Shown here: one piece after another, positions 18,109-26,373 of the stretch
Layout of the letters: every line of letters begins with the position of its first letter
Numbering within the stretch: position 1 is the stretch's first letter
Source: a bacterium HR15
GTDB taxonomy: Bacteria; Armatimonadota; Fimbriimonadia; Fimbriimonadales; GBS-DC
Assembly: GCA_002898555.1 (NCBI GenBank)
Contig: BEHR01000027.1
Location: 1 to 53,766, forward strand
Direction: 5' to 3'
Length of the DNA: 53,766 nt
Notes under the pieces: model-generated
The model's database searches: none
What the model saw: the letters and a program-made list of their open reading frames with translations, nothing else
Told to the model about the DNA's origin: nothing
Program-made: the position numbers and the translations under genes

Positions 18109-21100
18109 ACTCCAGTGCTGTCCGTACGCGGCACGCAGCACGCGCTTCGAACGCACCCTCCACCCACGCATAAAGCGTCGGTAACACAATCAAGGTCAGT
18201 AAGGTGCTGGTTATCAGCCCACCAATCACGACCGTTGCCAAGGGGCGCTGCACCTCCGCGCCTATCCCCTGCGACAGCGCCATCGGCAAAAACCCAAAGC
18301 TGGCAACACTTGCCGTCATCAGCACCGGACGCATTCGCATGCGCGCACCCTCTATCACCGCCTCCAAACAACTCAGTCCCTGCCCCCGCAGTTGATTAAT
18401 CGCACTTATCATAACCAACCCATTCAGCACCGCGATCCCGCCCAGCGCGATGAAGCCCACCCCGGCGGACATCGAAAAGGGCATTTCCCGTATCCACAAT
18501 GCCAAAATACCCCCTGTCAGCGCGAAAGGAATAGCGGTGAACACCATCAGCGCGTAACGGATACTGCCAAGCGCCAGCATGAGGAGCATCAAGATCGCAC
18601 CGAAGGTTGCAGGCACCACTACACTGAGCCGTGTTCGCCCCGACATTAGATGTTCATACGCGCCGCCATATTCAATCCAATAGCCAACAGGCAAGCGAAG
18701 CCGTTGCAACCGGCGCTGTACCTCCTCCGCTACCGAACCCAGATCGCGTCCGCGCGCGTTTGCCAGCACCAACACGCGCCGCTGTCCTTTCTCTCGGGTG
18801 ATACGCACAGGTCCCTCCACAATCCCTATCTTAGCCAGCTGGCTCAGTGGCACACGGGCACCAGAGGGCGCAGGAATGAGGAGTCGTCCGATCGCTTCGG
18901 GTGTGTTGCGATAGGCTTCTTGCAAGCGGAGAGCGACCTCCACGCGCTGGTTGCCTTGCACGATGGTCGTCGCCACCTTCCCTGCCAGCGCAGCTTCTAT
19001 CGCGTCCATCACATCCTGCACATGGATACCATAACGGGCAATGCGCTCCCTATCGATCTGGATTTGCAGATGAGGCAGGCCTTGGGTCGTTTCCAGCGCA
19101 ACATCAGATGCGCCGCGCACCCTGCGCACTTCTGCCTCCACCAAACGCCCAATGCGGTTCAACTGCTCCATGTCGGGTCCGAAAATCTTCACCGCCAGAT
19201 CTGCTCGCACGCCCACGCCTTCCAGCATCTCGTCCATGCGCATCTTGATGGGCTGGGTGAATGACGGCGAGAGACCAGGCATCTTAGCGACCTCATGGGC
19301 AATCTGATCGACCAGCTCGGCTTTGGTGTGGGCGCGCCGCCACCGCGTGCGTGGGTGCAGTTCTATCATGATGTCCGCCTGGTTGCTCAACATCGGGTCA
19401 GTAGCCGCTTCGGGGCGCCCGATGCGCGTGAACACATGGGCGATTTCATCGGGGAACCGTGCGCGCAGGTGCTGTTCCAGCCTGCTCGACAAGCGCACGA
19501 CCTCCTCCAGTGACAGATCGGGTGGATAACTGCTCGTAATCGCAATATTGCCCTCATCTAACTCCGGCAGGAAGACACTGCCCAGCCGAGAGAACAGATG
19601 GAAACAGCCAACCACAAACAGCATGGCAACCACCAAAGTAAACGCGCGCCGATTCAGATGCCAGCGCAACACGCGCTCATAAAGCCGCAAAAGGCTCTCC
19701 AGGAAGCGGTTCTCGCGTTCTACTTGCGGCTTTAGAAACTGCGCACACAGCGCAGGTACAACCGTGAGCGAAAGCAGCATGGCACCCGCGAGTGCGAAAA
19801 TCACCGTCAGCCCCATCGGGCGGAACATCCGTCCCTCCACACCCGACAAGGTCAGGATAGGCACATATGCCGCCATAATAATCAACATACCGAACAGCGC
19901 AGGGCGAATAACCTCCACCGTGCTGTCGTGGAGAAGGCGTTCCCACTCATCGTGTGTCAGTCCGCTGGTGGTGGCGCGTGCCTCCTGCGACAACCGACGC
20001 ACCGCGTTCTCCACGATCACCACCGCACCGTCCACGATCAATCCAAAGTCGATCGCGCCCAGACTCATCAAATTGGCAGAGACTCCGAACACCCGCATGC
20101 CCACCACCGCGACCATCATTGCCAGCGGGATCACACTGCTCACAATCAGCCCCGCTCGCAGCTGAAGCAGGAACAGAAAGAGCAGCACCACCACGAGCAG
20201 CGCACCCTCGGTGAGGTTCGTTAGCACAGTGCGTAGCGTGCCGTTGACCAGTTTGGAGCGGTCCAAATGAACGATCAAGCGCGTGCCTGCCGGCAGCGAC
20301 TTTTCGATGCGAAGCAGCTGGTCCTTCACGCGCTGCACCACCACGCGCCCATTCTCGCCCATCAGCAGCAGCGTCAGCAGATAGACCTGCTCGCCTTCAC
20401 CATTCTGGGTGAGTGCTCCGTAACGCACAGCAGGCGCCTCCGTAATGAGGGCGACTTGCGAGAGTGTAATAGGGGTTCCGTTGTGTGTGGCAATCACGAC
20501 ACGCCCCAGATCATCGAGCCCGCCGAGTTGACCCACCCCGCGTACCAGCGCCTGCTGTCCTCCTCGCAGAATGTAGGCACCGCCTGCGTTCTGATTATTT
20601 GTCTGCAGCGCCTCCAACACATCGCGCAGAGTCAACCCATACGATTCGAGCCGCTTAGGATCCACCTGCACCTGAAACTGGCGCGTTGCACCTCCCCAGC
20701 GAGTGACCTCTGCCAACCCCGGAATCGTCAGTAGCTGGGAGCGCACCACCCAATCCGCAAGGGTGGTGCGCTCCATCAAGCTCAGCTCGGGATGACGAAT
20801 CTCGATATGTGCCAGCTCGCCCAGACCAGTGCTCACAGGACCCATTTCTGCCTGCACACCGGGCGGCAACTCGCGCTGAATCGCTTGCAGTCGCTCACTG
20901 ACCAGCTGGCGAGCAAAGTAAATATCTGTTGAGTCGTCGAACACGACCGTTACCTGCGACAGTCCGAACAGAGAGACGGAACGCGTCTCTTTGAGATAAG
21001 GCAACCCTGCTAATCCCAGCTCGATGGGGAAGGTGATTTGGCGTTCCACCTCCTGGGCGCCCAAGCCAGGTGCCAGCGTGTTGATCACTACCTGCTTGTT

Positions 21101-21229
21101 GGTGATATCGGGCACGGCGTCGATAGGTAGCTGGAGCGCGTGATACATGGCGACACCAATCAAAAACACCGTCAACACCAGCACTACCGCGCGGTTTTTG
21201 AGAGAGAAACGCACGATCGTTTCCAGCAT
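18107..21229 (-). CDS. czcA: CzcA-type heavy-metal efflux RND transporter
   Basis: A protein of about 1040 residues with the RND layout: two repeats of one membrane helix, a large periplasmic porter domain and a block of membrane helices. The fourth helix carries DFGLIVDGAVVIVEN, with the Asp, Asp and Glu residues characteristic of the HME1 (Co/Zn/Cd, CzcA) class. The CusA copper/silver type has different residues there. It should be the proton-driven pump of a tripartite efflux complex in the inner membrane. The ATG at 21229 overlaps the TGA of the membrane-fusion gene by one base (TGATG); a TTG one codon upstream is possible. It is the last gene of the czcCBA operon. Confidence 0.95.
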   Translation of the reverse strand: MLETIVRFSLKNRAVVLVLTVFLIGVAMYHALQLPIDAVPDITNKQVVINTLAPGLGAQEVERQITFPIELGLAGLPYLKETRSVSLFGLSQVTVVFDDSTDIYFARQLVSERLQAIQRELPPGVQAEMGPVSTGLGELAHIEIRHPELSLMERTTLADWVVRSQLLTIPGLAEVTRWGGATRQFQVQVDPKRLESYGLTLRDVLEALQTNNQNAGGAYILRGGQQALVRGVGQLGGLDDLGRVVIATHNGTPITLSQVALITEAPAVRYGALTQNGEGEQVYLLTLLLMGENGRVVVQRVKDQLLRIEKSLPAGTRLIVHLDRSKLVNGTLRTVLTNLTEGALLVVVLLFLFLLQLRAGLIVSSVIPLAMMVAVVGMRVFGVSANLMSLGAIDFGLIVDGAVVIVENAVRRLSQEARATTSGLTHDEWERLLHDSTVEVIRPALFGMLIIMAAYVPILTLSGVEGRMFRPMGLTVIFALAGAMLLSLTVVPALCAQFLKPQVERENRFLESLLRLYERVLRWHLNRRAFTLVVAMLFVVGCFHLFSRLGSVFLPELDEGNIAITSSYPPDLSLEEVVRLSSRLEQHLRARFPDEIAHVFTRIGRPEAATDPMLSNQADIMIELHPRTRWRRAHTKAELVDQIAHEVAKMPGLSPSFTQPIKMRMDEMLEGVGVRADLAVKIFGPDMEQLNRIGRLVEAEVRRVRGASDVALETTQGLPHLQIQIDRERIARYGIHVQDVMDAIEAALAGKVATTIVQGNQRVEVALRLQEAYRNTPEAIGRLLIPAPSGARVPLSQLAKIGIVEGPVRITREKGQRRVLVLANARGRDLGSVAEEVQRRLQRLRLPVGYWIEYGGAYEHLMSGRTRLSVVVPATFGAILMLLMLALGSIRYALMVFTAIPFALTGGILALWIREMPFSMSAGVGFIALGGIAVLNGLVMISAINQLRGQGLSCLEAVIEGARMRMRPVLMTASVASFGFLPMALSQGIGAEVQRPLATVVIGGLITSTLLTLIVLPTLYAWVEGAFEARAACRVRTALE

Positions 21230-22797
21230 CAATGTTCACCTCCACCTATCAGCATGCCTTTGAGCAGGGAAGCGTTGCGCGTGACAATGCGCTCCCCCTC
21301 CTGTAGTCCCCGCTGGATAACCACATGGTGATCGAGTTCGCGTCCGACCTGCACACGACGCAGTTGAAACACCCCCTCGCGTTCCGTCGCGACGAACAGA
21401 TACGATTCGCCTTCGATCTGCTGAACGGCTTCCGCAGGCACGAGGAGCACGGGCATGCTTAGCGTGAGCGTAAGCTCGCCACTGACAAAGAAACCCGGCT
21501 TGAGCCGTCCATCAGGGTTCGAAACCACACAGCGCGCCCTAACTATCTGGGCACTGGGGTCTGCTGCGGGCATAATCATCTGGAGGGTAGCTTCGAACAC
21601 TTTGTCCGGCACCGCTTCGGTGCGAAAGCGGACCGCCTGCCCAATGCGCACAAAGGGCACCTCATCAGGATAGAGGTCGAAGGTGATCCAGACGGTGCGC
21701 GTGCTCAAAAGGCGGAAGATGGGTTTATCGGGCGTGACAGTTTCACCGAGCGTGGCGTTGAGTTCGACGACGCGCCCATCGAACGGCGCGGTCAGCACCA
21801 GTTTATGCCCACCGTTGGGACGACCCCCTAACAGGCGCAGCGTGTCCAGTGCCGCTTGCTGCTCCAGGAGTGCTTGTTGATAAGCCGATTCGGCTTCAGC
21901 GACCTCCTTGCTGGTGAGGTACTGCCCCTTGTGGAGCCGTTCCGCCCGTTGCAAGCTCTGCTGGGCAATGTAGTAGGTCTCCTGAGCGGTCTGCAAGCGG
22001 CTCTGGCTGCTTGTGAGGGTCGCTTCTGCGCGTTGCAGGCGTGCCTCGGTTTGCTGCAGTTCTGCCTGGGCAAGGGCGTGCTGTGCTTGCAGGTTTTCAT
22101 ACTCCTGTTGCGAAATGAGTTGTGCTGCCAGGAGCCGTGCCCCCCGTCGAAGCTGGGTTTCCGCGCGTTGGAGTTCCACCTGAGCGGCTTGTCGTGCCGC
22201 CTGCGCCTCGCGTAATGCCTGCTGCGCTTGCTGGTAGTCGCTTTCCGCGTTTTTCAGGTCGGCTTGCGCCTGGGTAAAGCGGGCGCGCGCCTCCTCTAAG
22301 GGCGGGTCGCTGAAGGCACCCAGTTGCGCCATTTGCCGGCGACGCGCCAACTCTTTGCGGGCAAACTCGACCCGACGACTCGCCTGCGCATAAGCTATCT
22401 CGGCACGCTGAATCTCGTCGCTATCAAGAATAGCCAGCACTTGCCCCCGCCGAACCCAGTCACCCACACGCGCACGAAGCTCTACGAGGCGCCCCGATAC
22501 GCGTGCGTTCAAATTCACAAGATGTTCAGGCATAGGCTCAATCCGCCCAAACAAGCGCACAGGGCGACGGAGGGGTTTCCGTTGCACCGTTTCAATCTCC
22601 AGTTGGGCTAACTGGAGGCTTTCAGGGGACAGCTCAATCTGGTCAGGCAAGCTATGGTGCGACTCTGCATGCTCATCCTGAGAGGGCACGGGACGGTTCA
22701 ACCACCACCAGACGCCCATACTGAGAATGCTCAGCGCTGCGATGCCGAGCCACCGTCGCGCTTTGCGCGTTGGGCAAAGCATTCCCTTCGGATTCAT
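21229..22797 (-). CDS. czcB: Efflux RND periplasmic adaptor (membrane fusion protein, CzcB-type)
   Basis: A 522-residue adaptor. The N-terminal membrane anchor (RRWLGIAALSILSMGVWWWL) precedes a lipoyl-like half (NARVSGRLVELRARVGDWVRRGQVL). A long Gln/Ala/Glu-rich coiled-coil hairpin of about 200 residues follows (longer than in most CzcB proteins), then the second lipoyl half (LTAPFDGRVVELNATLGETVTPDKPIFRL) and the beta-barrel and membrane-proximal domains. It links the pump and the outer-membrane channel. AGGAGG precedes the ATG at 22797. No His-rich N-terminal metal-binding tail is seen, except a short EHAESHH. Confidence 0.93.
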   Translation of the reverse strand: MNPKGMLCPTRKARRWLGIAALSILSMGVWWWLNRPVPSQDEHAESHHSLPDQIELSPESLQLAQLEIETVQRKPLRRPVRLFGRIEPMPEHLVNLNARVSGRLVELRARVGDWVRRGQVLAILDSDEIQRAEIAYAQASRRVEFARKELARRRQMAQLGAFSDPPLEEARARFTQAQADLKNAESDYQQAQQALREAQAARQAAQVELQRAETQLRRGARLLAAQLISQQEYENLQAQHALAQAELQQTEARLQRAEATLTSSQSRLQTAQETYYIAQQSLQRAERLHKGQYLTSKEVAEAESAYQQALLEQQAALDTLRLLGGRPNGGHKLVLTAPFDGRVVELNATLGETVTPDKPIFRLLSTRTVWITFDLYPDEVPFVRIGQAVRFRTEAVPDKVFEATLQMIMPAADPSAQIVRARCVVSNPDGRLKPGFFVSGELTLTLSMPVLLVPAEAVQQIEGESYLFVATEREGVFQLRRVQVGRELDHHVVIQRGLQEGERIVTRNASLLKGMLIGGGEH

Positions 22798-24038
22798 CGT
22801 GTGTCACCTCCTAAGCACTGCTGGCTAAATCGCTGTGCAAAGACACCATGCACGCGCTGCCACTCTACCCATGCGACGCCCAGTTCCATCGCTGCTTGCA
22901 GTGCTTCCTCTCGCACCGTACGCGCAGTGCGTTCCGCTTCCAGCACCTGCAGGAGGGTGATCTGACCGGTTTCCAGCCCGATGCGGGTCGATTGCACGAG
23001 CTGTTCCGCGCGGGGCAGGATTTGAGTGCGGTAGGCGTCTCTGCGTGCGCGAGCTGTTTCCAACGCGATATGCGCACGGCGCTGGTCCGCCATGATAACT
23101 CTTTGGGTCTGTTGCAGGCGCAATCTCTGGGCGTTCAGCCGCTCCTGTTGGGCTTGTCGTTGCTGCTGGCGGGCGCCGTAGTCGATAAAAGGCACTTGCA
23201 AGCTCAGTCCAAATGCAGGTCGAGTACGCTCGCCACGCCACCGCTCGATGCGTACCTGGACCCCCAGATCGGGTCGACCTTCCACGCGAATCTGGTGCAA
23301 GAGCGCCTCCTGGAGGTGCGTGAGTGCCTGCTCATGAATGATTTCTGGCGATACCCCCTTGTCGCCAACCTGGACCGATTCATCAGGAGGCGTTGGGGGA
23401 GCCTGCAAAACGAGCGGTTGGGTTTCCAACGGAAGACCAATCAGTACCCGCAGACGATCGGACGCCTGCCGTGCTTCCGCTTCGCGCAGTTGTGCATGCT
23501 GACGCACACGCTCTCGCTCAATCTCCGCCTGCACGAGGTCGATGCCGGCTCGCGCCCCTGCTTCCACCTGCTGACGCACTAACTCACAGACCTGCTCGGT
23601 GTTCTGGAGCGACTCCTGGGCGTTTCGGGCAATCTGCTCCCGATAAAACGCTTCATAATAAGCCGAGGCGACCTCCGCCAACACCCGATTGAGCGTCAAA
23701 AGGGCTTGCGCGTGGATAACCTTTTGTTCGGCACGCGCGATACGAGTTCGCGCAAACCGTGCACCGTTCCACTCCAACGGCTGATGCAACAGCAACTCCT
23801 CATCGGAGCCACCCGCAGTCAAGGCGGGAGCTATCAGTACCAGCATGGAGGCGGGGCGTGAGGCACTCTTCACCTGCCGATGTGCAGCGTCGATTTCGTG
23901 GCGCAACGCTTGCAAGGTAGGGTTCCGCTGAAGGGCAAGCCGAAGGGCACCTTCCAGCGTGAGGGTATCCCCCGCCGCCCAGCTGATCACCCACAAACCG
24001 CACCATCCTATCCAGCCGCTAACACTTAAGACCTTCAT
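22794..24038 (-). CDS. czcC: TolC-family outer-membrane efflux protein (CzcC-type)
   Basis: A 414-residue outer-membrane channel protein with a signal peptide (residues 1-22) and two TolC-like repeats of long, Arg/Gln/Ala-rich helices. The first begins TLEGALRLALQRNPTLQALRHEID and the second reads GLSLQVPFIDYGARQQQRQ. GGAGGT lies directly before the ATG at 24038. The stop overlaps the start of czcB by four bases, so C, B and A are translationally coupled in this order, the classical czcCBA arrangement. It provides the exit duct for the metal pump. Confidence 0.92.
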   Translation of the reverse strand: MKVLSVSGWIGWCGLWVISWAAGDTLTLEGALRLALQRNPTLQALRHEIDAAHRQVKSASRPASMLVLIAPALTAGGSDEELLLHQPLEWNGARFARTRIARAEQKVIHAQALLTLNRVLAEVASAYYEAFYREQIARNAQESLQNTEQVCELVRQQVEAGARAGIDLVQAEIERERVRQHAQLREAEARQASDRLRVLIGLPLETQPLVLQAPPTPPDESVQVGDKGVSPEIIHEQALTHLQEALLHQIRVEGRPDLGVQVRIERWRGERTRPAFGLSLQVPFIDYGARQQQRQAQQERLNAQRLRLQQTQRVIMADQRRAHIALETARARRDAYRTQILPRAEQLVQSTRIGLETGQITLLQVLEAERTARTVREEALQAAMELGVAWVEWQRVHGVFAQRFSQQCLGGDTR

Positions 24039-24148
24039 AGCACCTCCTGTCTGATTAGGTTTTGCGCAACGGTGTCCCCTGATGGGGTCATGCTTGGGAT
24101 GAGGAAGTGCGCAAACTTCCTCCCCGCGGAATTCGCCGCTCGCCTAAA

Positions 24149-24565
24149 TCAGACAGAAGGTGGGGCGCGTCGCCCGTGAGGCTTGTGCCACAGCAAAGGC
24201 TGTGAGAAAATGGGGGTAGTTAAAGGAGAAGCAGCGCCTCGTGTCAGGGAGTCGTCTATGGTCTGAACATCAAGCAGGGATGGCGCTTCACCAAGCTGCA
24301 CCACAATAACAGGCTTCCACGCGAGTGGCGGGAGTACCTCCACTGATACGAACTGGCACTCGCAGGGAAGAAATGCGAAGATGGGGTGTGAGTGGTCTCG
24401 ACTTAGGTTGAAGGCGGTTGTTGATGGAGGACAGTTATCTATGCAGACCGGCAGCCAAAAACTGGCGCTGCATATCTGCCCACAGCAGCTCCAGTAGCCG
24501 ATGCCCCCACTGTTGAGCAGGGCAATCAGCACCAACAGCCCGTGCATCCACCGCCGCACCTGCAT
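24149..24565 (-). CDS. Small secreted Cys-rich protein upstream of czcCBA
   Basis: A 138-residue protein that opens with a signal peptide or anchor (MQVRRWMHGLLVLIALLNSGGIGYW) and then has cysteines in WSCCGQICSA, PVCIDNC and LPCEC. The rest is Pro-rich with few charges and contains several His. I do not recognise the family. The start at ATG 24565 is chosen because TACAAT lies seven bases upstream (leaderless pattern); the frame is open farther. It sits 110 bases before czcC on the same strand. A periplasmic metal-binding or sensing role is a reasonable guess from position and cysteines, nothing more. Confidence 0.6.
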   Translation of the reverse strand: MQVRRWMHGLLVLIALLNSGGIGYWSCCGQICSASFWLPVCIDNCPPSTTAFNLSRDHSHPIFAFLPCECQFVSVEVLPPLAWKPVIVVQLGEAPSLLDVQTIDDSLTRGAASPLTTPIFSQPLLWHKPHGRRAPPSV

Positions 24566-24572
24566 CCCTATA

Positions 24573-24578
24573 ATTGTA
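24573..24578 (-). promoter_or_regulatory. -10 box upstream of the czc locus, leaderless type
   Basis: GGTACAAT on the minus strand, its hexamer ending seven bases before ATG 24565. This promoter could drive the small Cys-rich gene together with czcCBA. No inverted repeat for a metal-responsive repressor was recognised around it. Confidence 0.5.
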
Positions 24579-24673
24579 CCCCACTCAGGATGCGGGATTG
24601 TGAGGAGGGGCGAACAGGCGTGTGTGCTCGCTGCATTCCATGCCCCTGAGTTGGCGAATGCCTGCAAGCCCCC

Positions 24674-24703
24674 TTGCATTCGCAGGGCGCAATGGGGTAT
24701 CAT
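24674..24703 (+). promoter_or_regulatory. Promoter of tRNA-Pro/tRNA-Arg
   Basis: TTGCAT (24674-24679) and TATCAT (24698-24703), spacer 18, about ten bases before the first tRNA. Confidence 0.6.
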
Positions 24704-24712
24704 GGGAAGTGT

Positions 24713-24790
24713 CGGGGCGTGGCGCAGTATGGTTAGCGCGCTACCATGGGGTGGTAGAGGTCCCCGGTTCGAGTCCGGGCGCCCCGACCA
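24713..24790 (+). tRNA. tRNA-Pro (GGG)
   Basis: Cloverleaf with acceptor CGGGGCG/CGCCCCG, anticodon stem CTACC/GGTAG with loop ATGGGGT (GGG), T-loop GGTTCGAGTCC and encoded CCA. The first pair C-G is typical of bacterial proline tRNAs. Confidence 0.95.
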
Positions 24791-24791
24791 T

Positions 24792-24868
24792 GCGCCCGTA
24801 GCTCAGCGGACCAGAGCACCAGACTTCGGATCTGGGGGTCGGGGGTTCGAATCCCTCCGGGCGCGCCA
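24792..24868 (+). tRNA. tRNA-Arg (TCG)
   Basis: Cloverleaf with acceptor GCGCCCG/CGGGCGC, anticodon stem CCAGA/TCTGG with loop CTTCGGA (TCG), T-loop GGTTCGAATCC, discriminator G and encoded CCA. It follows tRNA-Pro by one base, so the two are cotranscribed. Confidence 0.95.
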
Positions 24869-24904
24869 AGCTTACCCCAGAAACCATATGACCGCGAATG
24901 CCCC

Positions 24905-25552
24905 CTAAAGAAACGGATTTGTCTGACGCTCAACACCAACGGTGGTGAGGGGACCATGCCCTGGCAACAGGAGGGTATCATCGGGCAGGGTCAGCACGCG
25001 CGTATGCAGATGCTCCCGCAGAGTCTGATGATCCGCATAGGGAATATCTGTACGCCCCACACTGCCCGCAAAAATCGCATCGCCACAGAACAGATGCAAC
25101 GGTTTCGCCTGAAGCAGGAAGCCGAGATGCTCCGGCGCGTGCCCCTTCAGCAAAAGCACACGAAACTCAAGGCAACCGACCTGAAACTCATCGCCTTCCT
25201 GCAGGAAGCGGTCAGGATGTGGTACCGGCTCACTGGGCGGTAAGCCCAGATAGACCAGATGCTCATGCGCATATTGCGCCCATAGCTCCCACTCCCCACG
25301 CGACATCCAGAACGGTGCGCCCGTTAACCGCTTCAGATACGGTACACCTACCACATGGTCGAAATGCCCATGCGTAGCTAATAACAGCGCGACTGAGACG
25401 GAGAGCGTATGCAACCGCGCCGCCACTTGCTCCGGCTCGCAGCCCGGATCGATCACCACTGCCTGACCACTCTCCTTATCAATCACGAGATAACAGTTCG
25501 CTTGCAGTGGTCCCAGCGTCAATATCTCCACTTGAAAGGGTTGTTCCCTCAT
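24905..25552 (-). CDS. Metallo-beta-lactamase-fold hydrolase (glyoxalase II-like)
   Basis: A 215-residue single-domain MBL-fold protein. The metal ligands are visible: HGHFDH (H61, H63, D65, H66), H138 in GHAPEHLG, D158 in CGDAIF and H199 in LLPGHGP. The small size and the GDAIFAGSVGRTD segment match the YcbL/glyoxalase II-like cytosolic hydrolases, which cleave thioesters such as S-lactoylglutathione analogues. The exact substrate is not known. GGTATAAC lies eight bases before the ATG, again a leaderless layout. The gene is convergent with the two tRNAs. Confidence 0.9.
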   Translation of the reverse strand: MREQPFQVEILTLGPLQANCYLVIDKESGQAVVIDPGCEPEQVAARLHTLSVSVALLLATHGHFDHVVGVPYLKRLTGAPFWMSRGEWELWAQYAHEHLVYLGLPPSEPVPHPDRFLQEGDEFQVGCLEFRVLLLKGHAPEHLGFLLQAKPLHLFCGDAIFAGSVGRTDIPYADHQTLREHLHTRVLTLPDDTLLLPGHGPLTTVGVERQTNPFL

Positions 25553-25560
25553 GAAACCTT

Positions 25561-25566
25561 GTTATA
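25561..25566 (-). promoter_or_regulatory. -10 box of the MBL hydrolase, leaderless type
   Basis: TATAAC on the minus strand within GGTATAAC, ending eight bases before ATG 25552. Confidence 0.55.
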
Positions 25567-25648
25567 CCAGATAGGATTGCCCACACCAACCTGGGGGTTG
25601 TTTGCACAATAAAATAGGCAAGCGTGACACCCGAAACGGCTGTGTCGG

Positions 25649-25818
25649 AGGGCAAGCCTCCCGGCGAGCCGAACACTCCCCGATATACTCGCTACTCGCC
25701 ACTCACTACTCGCCACAACTTGGAGGGCGAGCCTCCCGGCGAGCCGAGAAAAACACCCAACAACGGCTCAGCAGGCAGTCCCGCCCTCCAGTTCAACCTG
25801 TGATTTTCGAACACCCTC
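25649..25818. repeat. Partial mosaic repeat with one TIR end
   Basis: GEAPAEP-type units (GGAGGGCGAGCCTCCCGGCG) in several copies end in GATTTTCGAACACCCTC (25802-25818), the right-hand TIR of the element family. No matching left TIR is present, so this is a remnant lying back to back with the intact element at 25830. Confidence 0.6.
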
Positions 25819-25829
25819 TCCTCCCCCCT

Positions 25830-26092
25830 GAGGGTGTTCGAAAATTCATGCGGCTCGCTGGAAGGTGAGGCTCCCGCCGAGCCGAGATTGGAGGGCGAGG
25901 CTCCCGCCGAGCCGTTAAAGAATATGGGCATAGGTTTTGGGGAGCAGACAAAATTTTCTTTTCCGGGATACCCCAAAATTTTTTCTCTGGGGTACCCTGC
26001 TGGGTCGGAAAAGAAAATTTTGTGATTGGGGAGGATAATTTTGTGTGTTGTGTGTGGGTGGTGATTGTCTACGCGAATTTTCGAACACCCTC
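25830..26092. mobile_element. TIR-bounded mosaic repeat element, copy C (MITE-like)
   Basis: Perfect terminal inverted repeats GAGGGTGTTCGAAAATTC and GAATTTTCGAACACCCTC, 18 bases each. Inside are two GEAPAEP-type units, the GTTAAAGAATATGGGCAT segment shared with the other copies and, at 25949-26022, a palindrome interrupted by half of a second one. The right end abuts the truncated RHS frame. No flanking duplication is evident. Confidence 0.72.
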
Positions 26093-26373
26093 ATCCTGCT
26101 GGCACGCGCTACTATATGCTGGATGGCTTAGGGCACATGCGGATGCTGCTGGCGCCTGATGGACAGGTGGCGGAGGTGTGGTCTTATGATAGCTGGGGCA
26201 ATCCGATAGAGCGGGAGGTGAACCCTGCCTATGGCACGGTGGAGCAACCGTTCACTTGGAACGGGGCGTATGGGTATGAGTGGGACTGTTTTGCGAATAC
26301 GAACCTCTATCATGTAGGCGCACGGGAGTATGACCCGCGCACGGCACGGTGGCTGCAACGAGGCCCTTTTTAG
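26093..26373 (+). pseudogene. RHS/YD-repeat protein, C-terminal core fragment
   Basis: The frame encodes the end of an RHS core: YYMLDGLGHMRMLLAPDG, WSYDSWGNPIER, the YD-type TWNGAYGYEWDCFANTNLYHVGAREYDP and the core boundary motif ARWLQRGPF, where intact proteins have DPxGxxxG followed by a variable toxin. A stop follows immediately. There is no start codon of its own, no toxin tip and no upstream repeats; the 5' side is the TIR of the repeat element. Upstream loss is certain. The element may have inserted into it or only mark a deletion end. The stop overlaps the gpsA stop by four bases on the other strand. Confidence 0.85.

Noticed and set aside
18107-21229. CusA (copper/silver) assignment of the RND pump
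   Set aside because: The fourth-helix sequence DFGLIVDGAVVIVEN is of the CzcA type and not that of CusA, so Zn/Co/Cd export is more likely.
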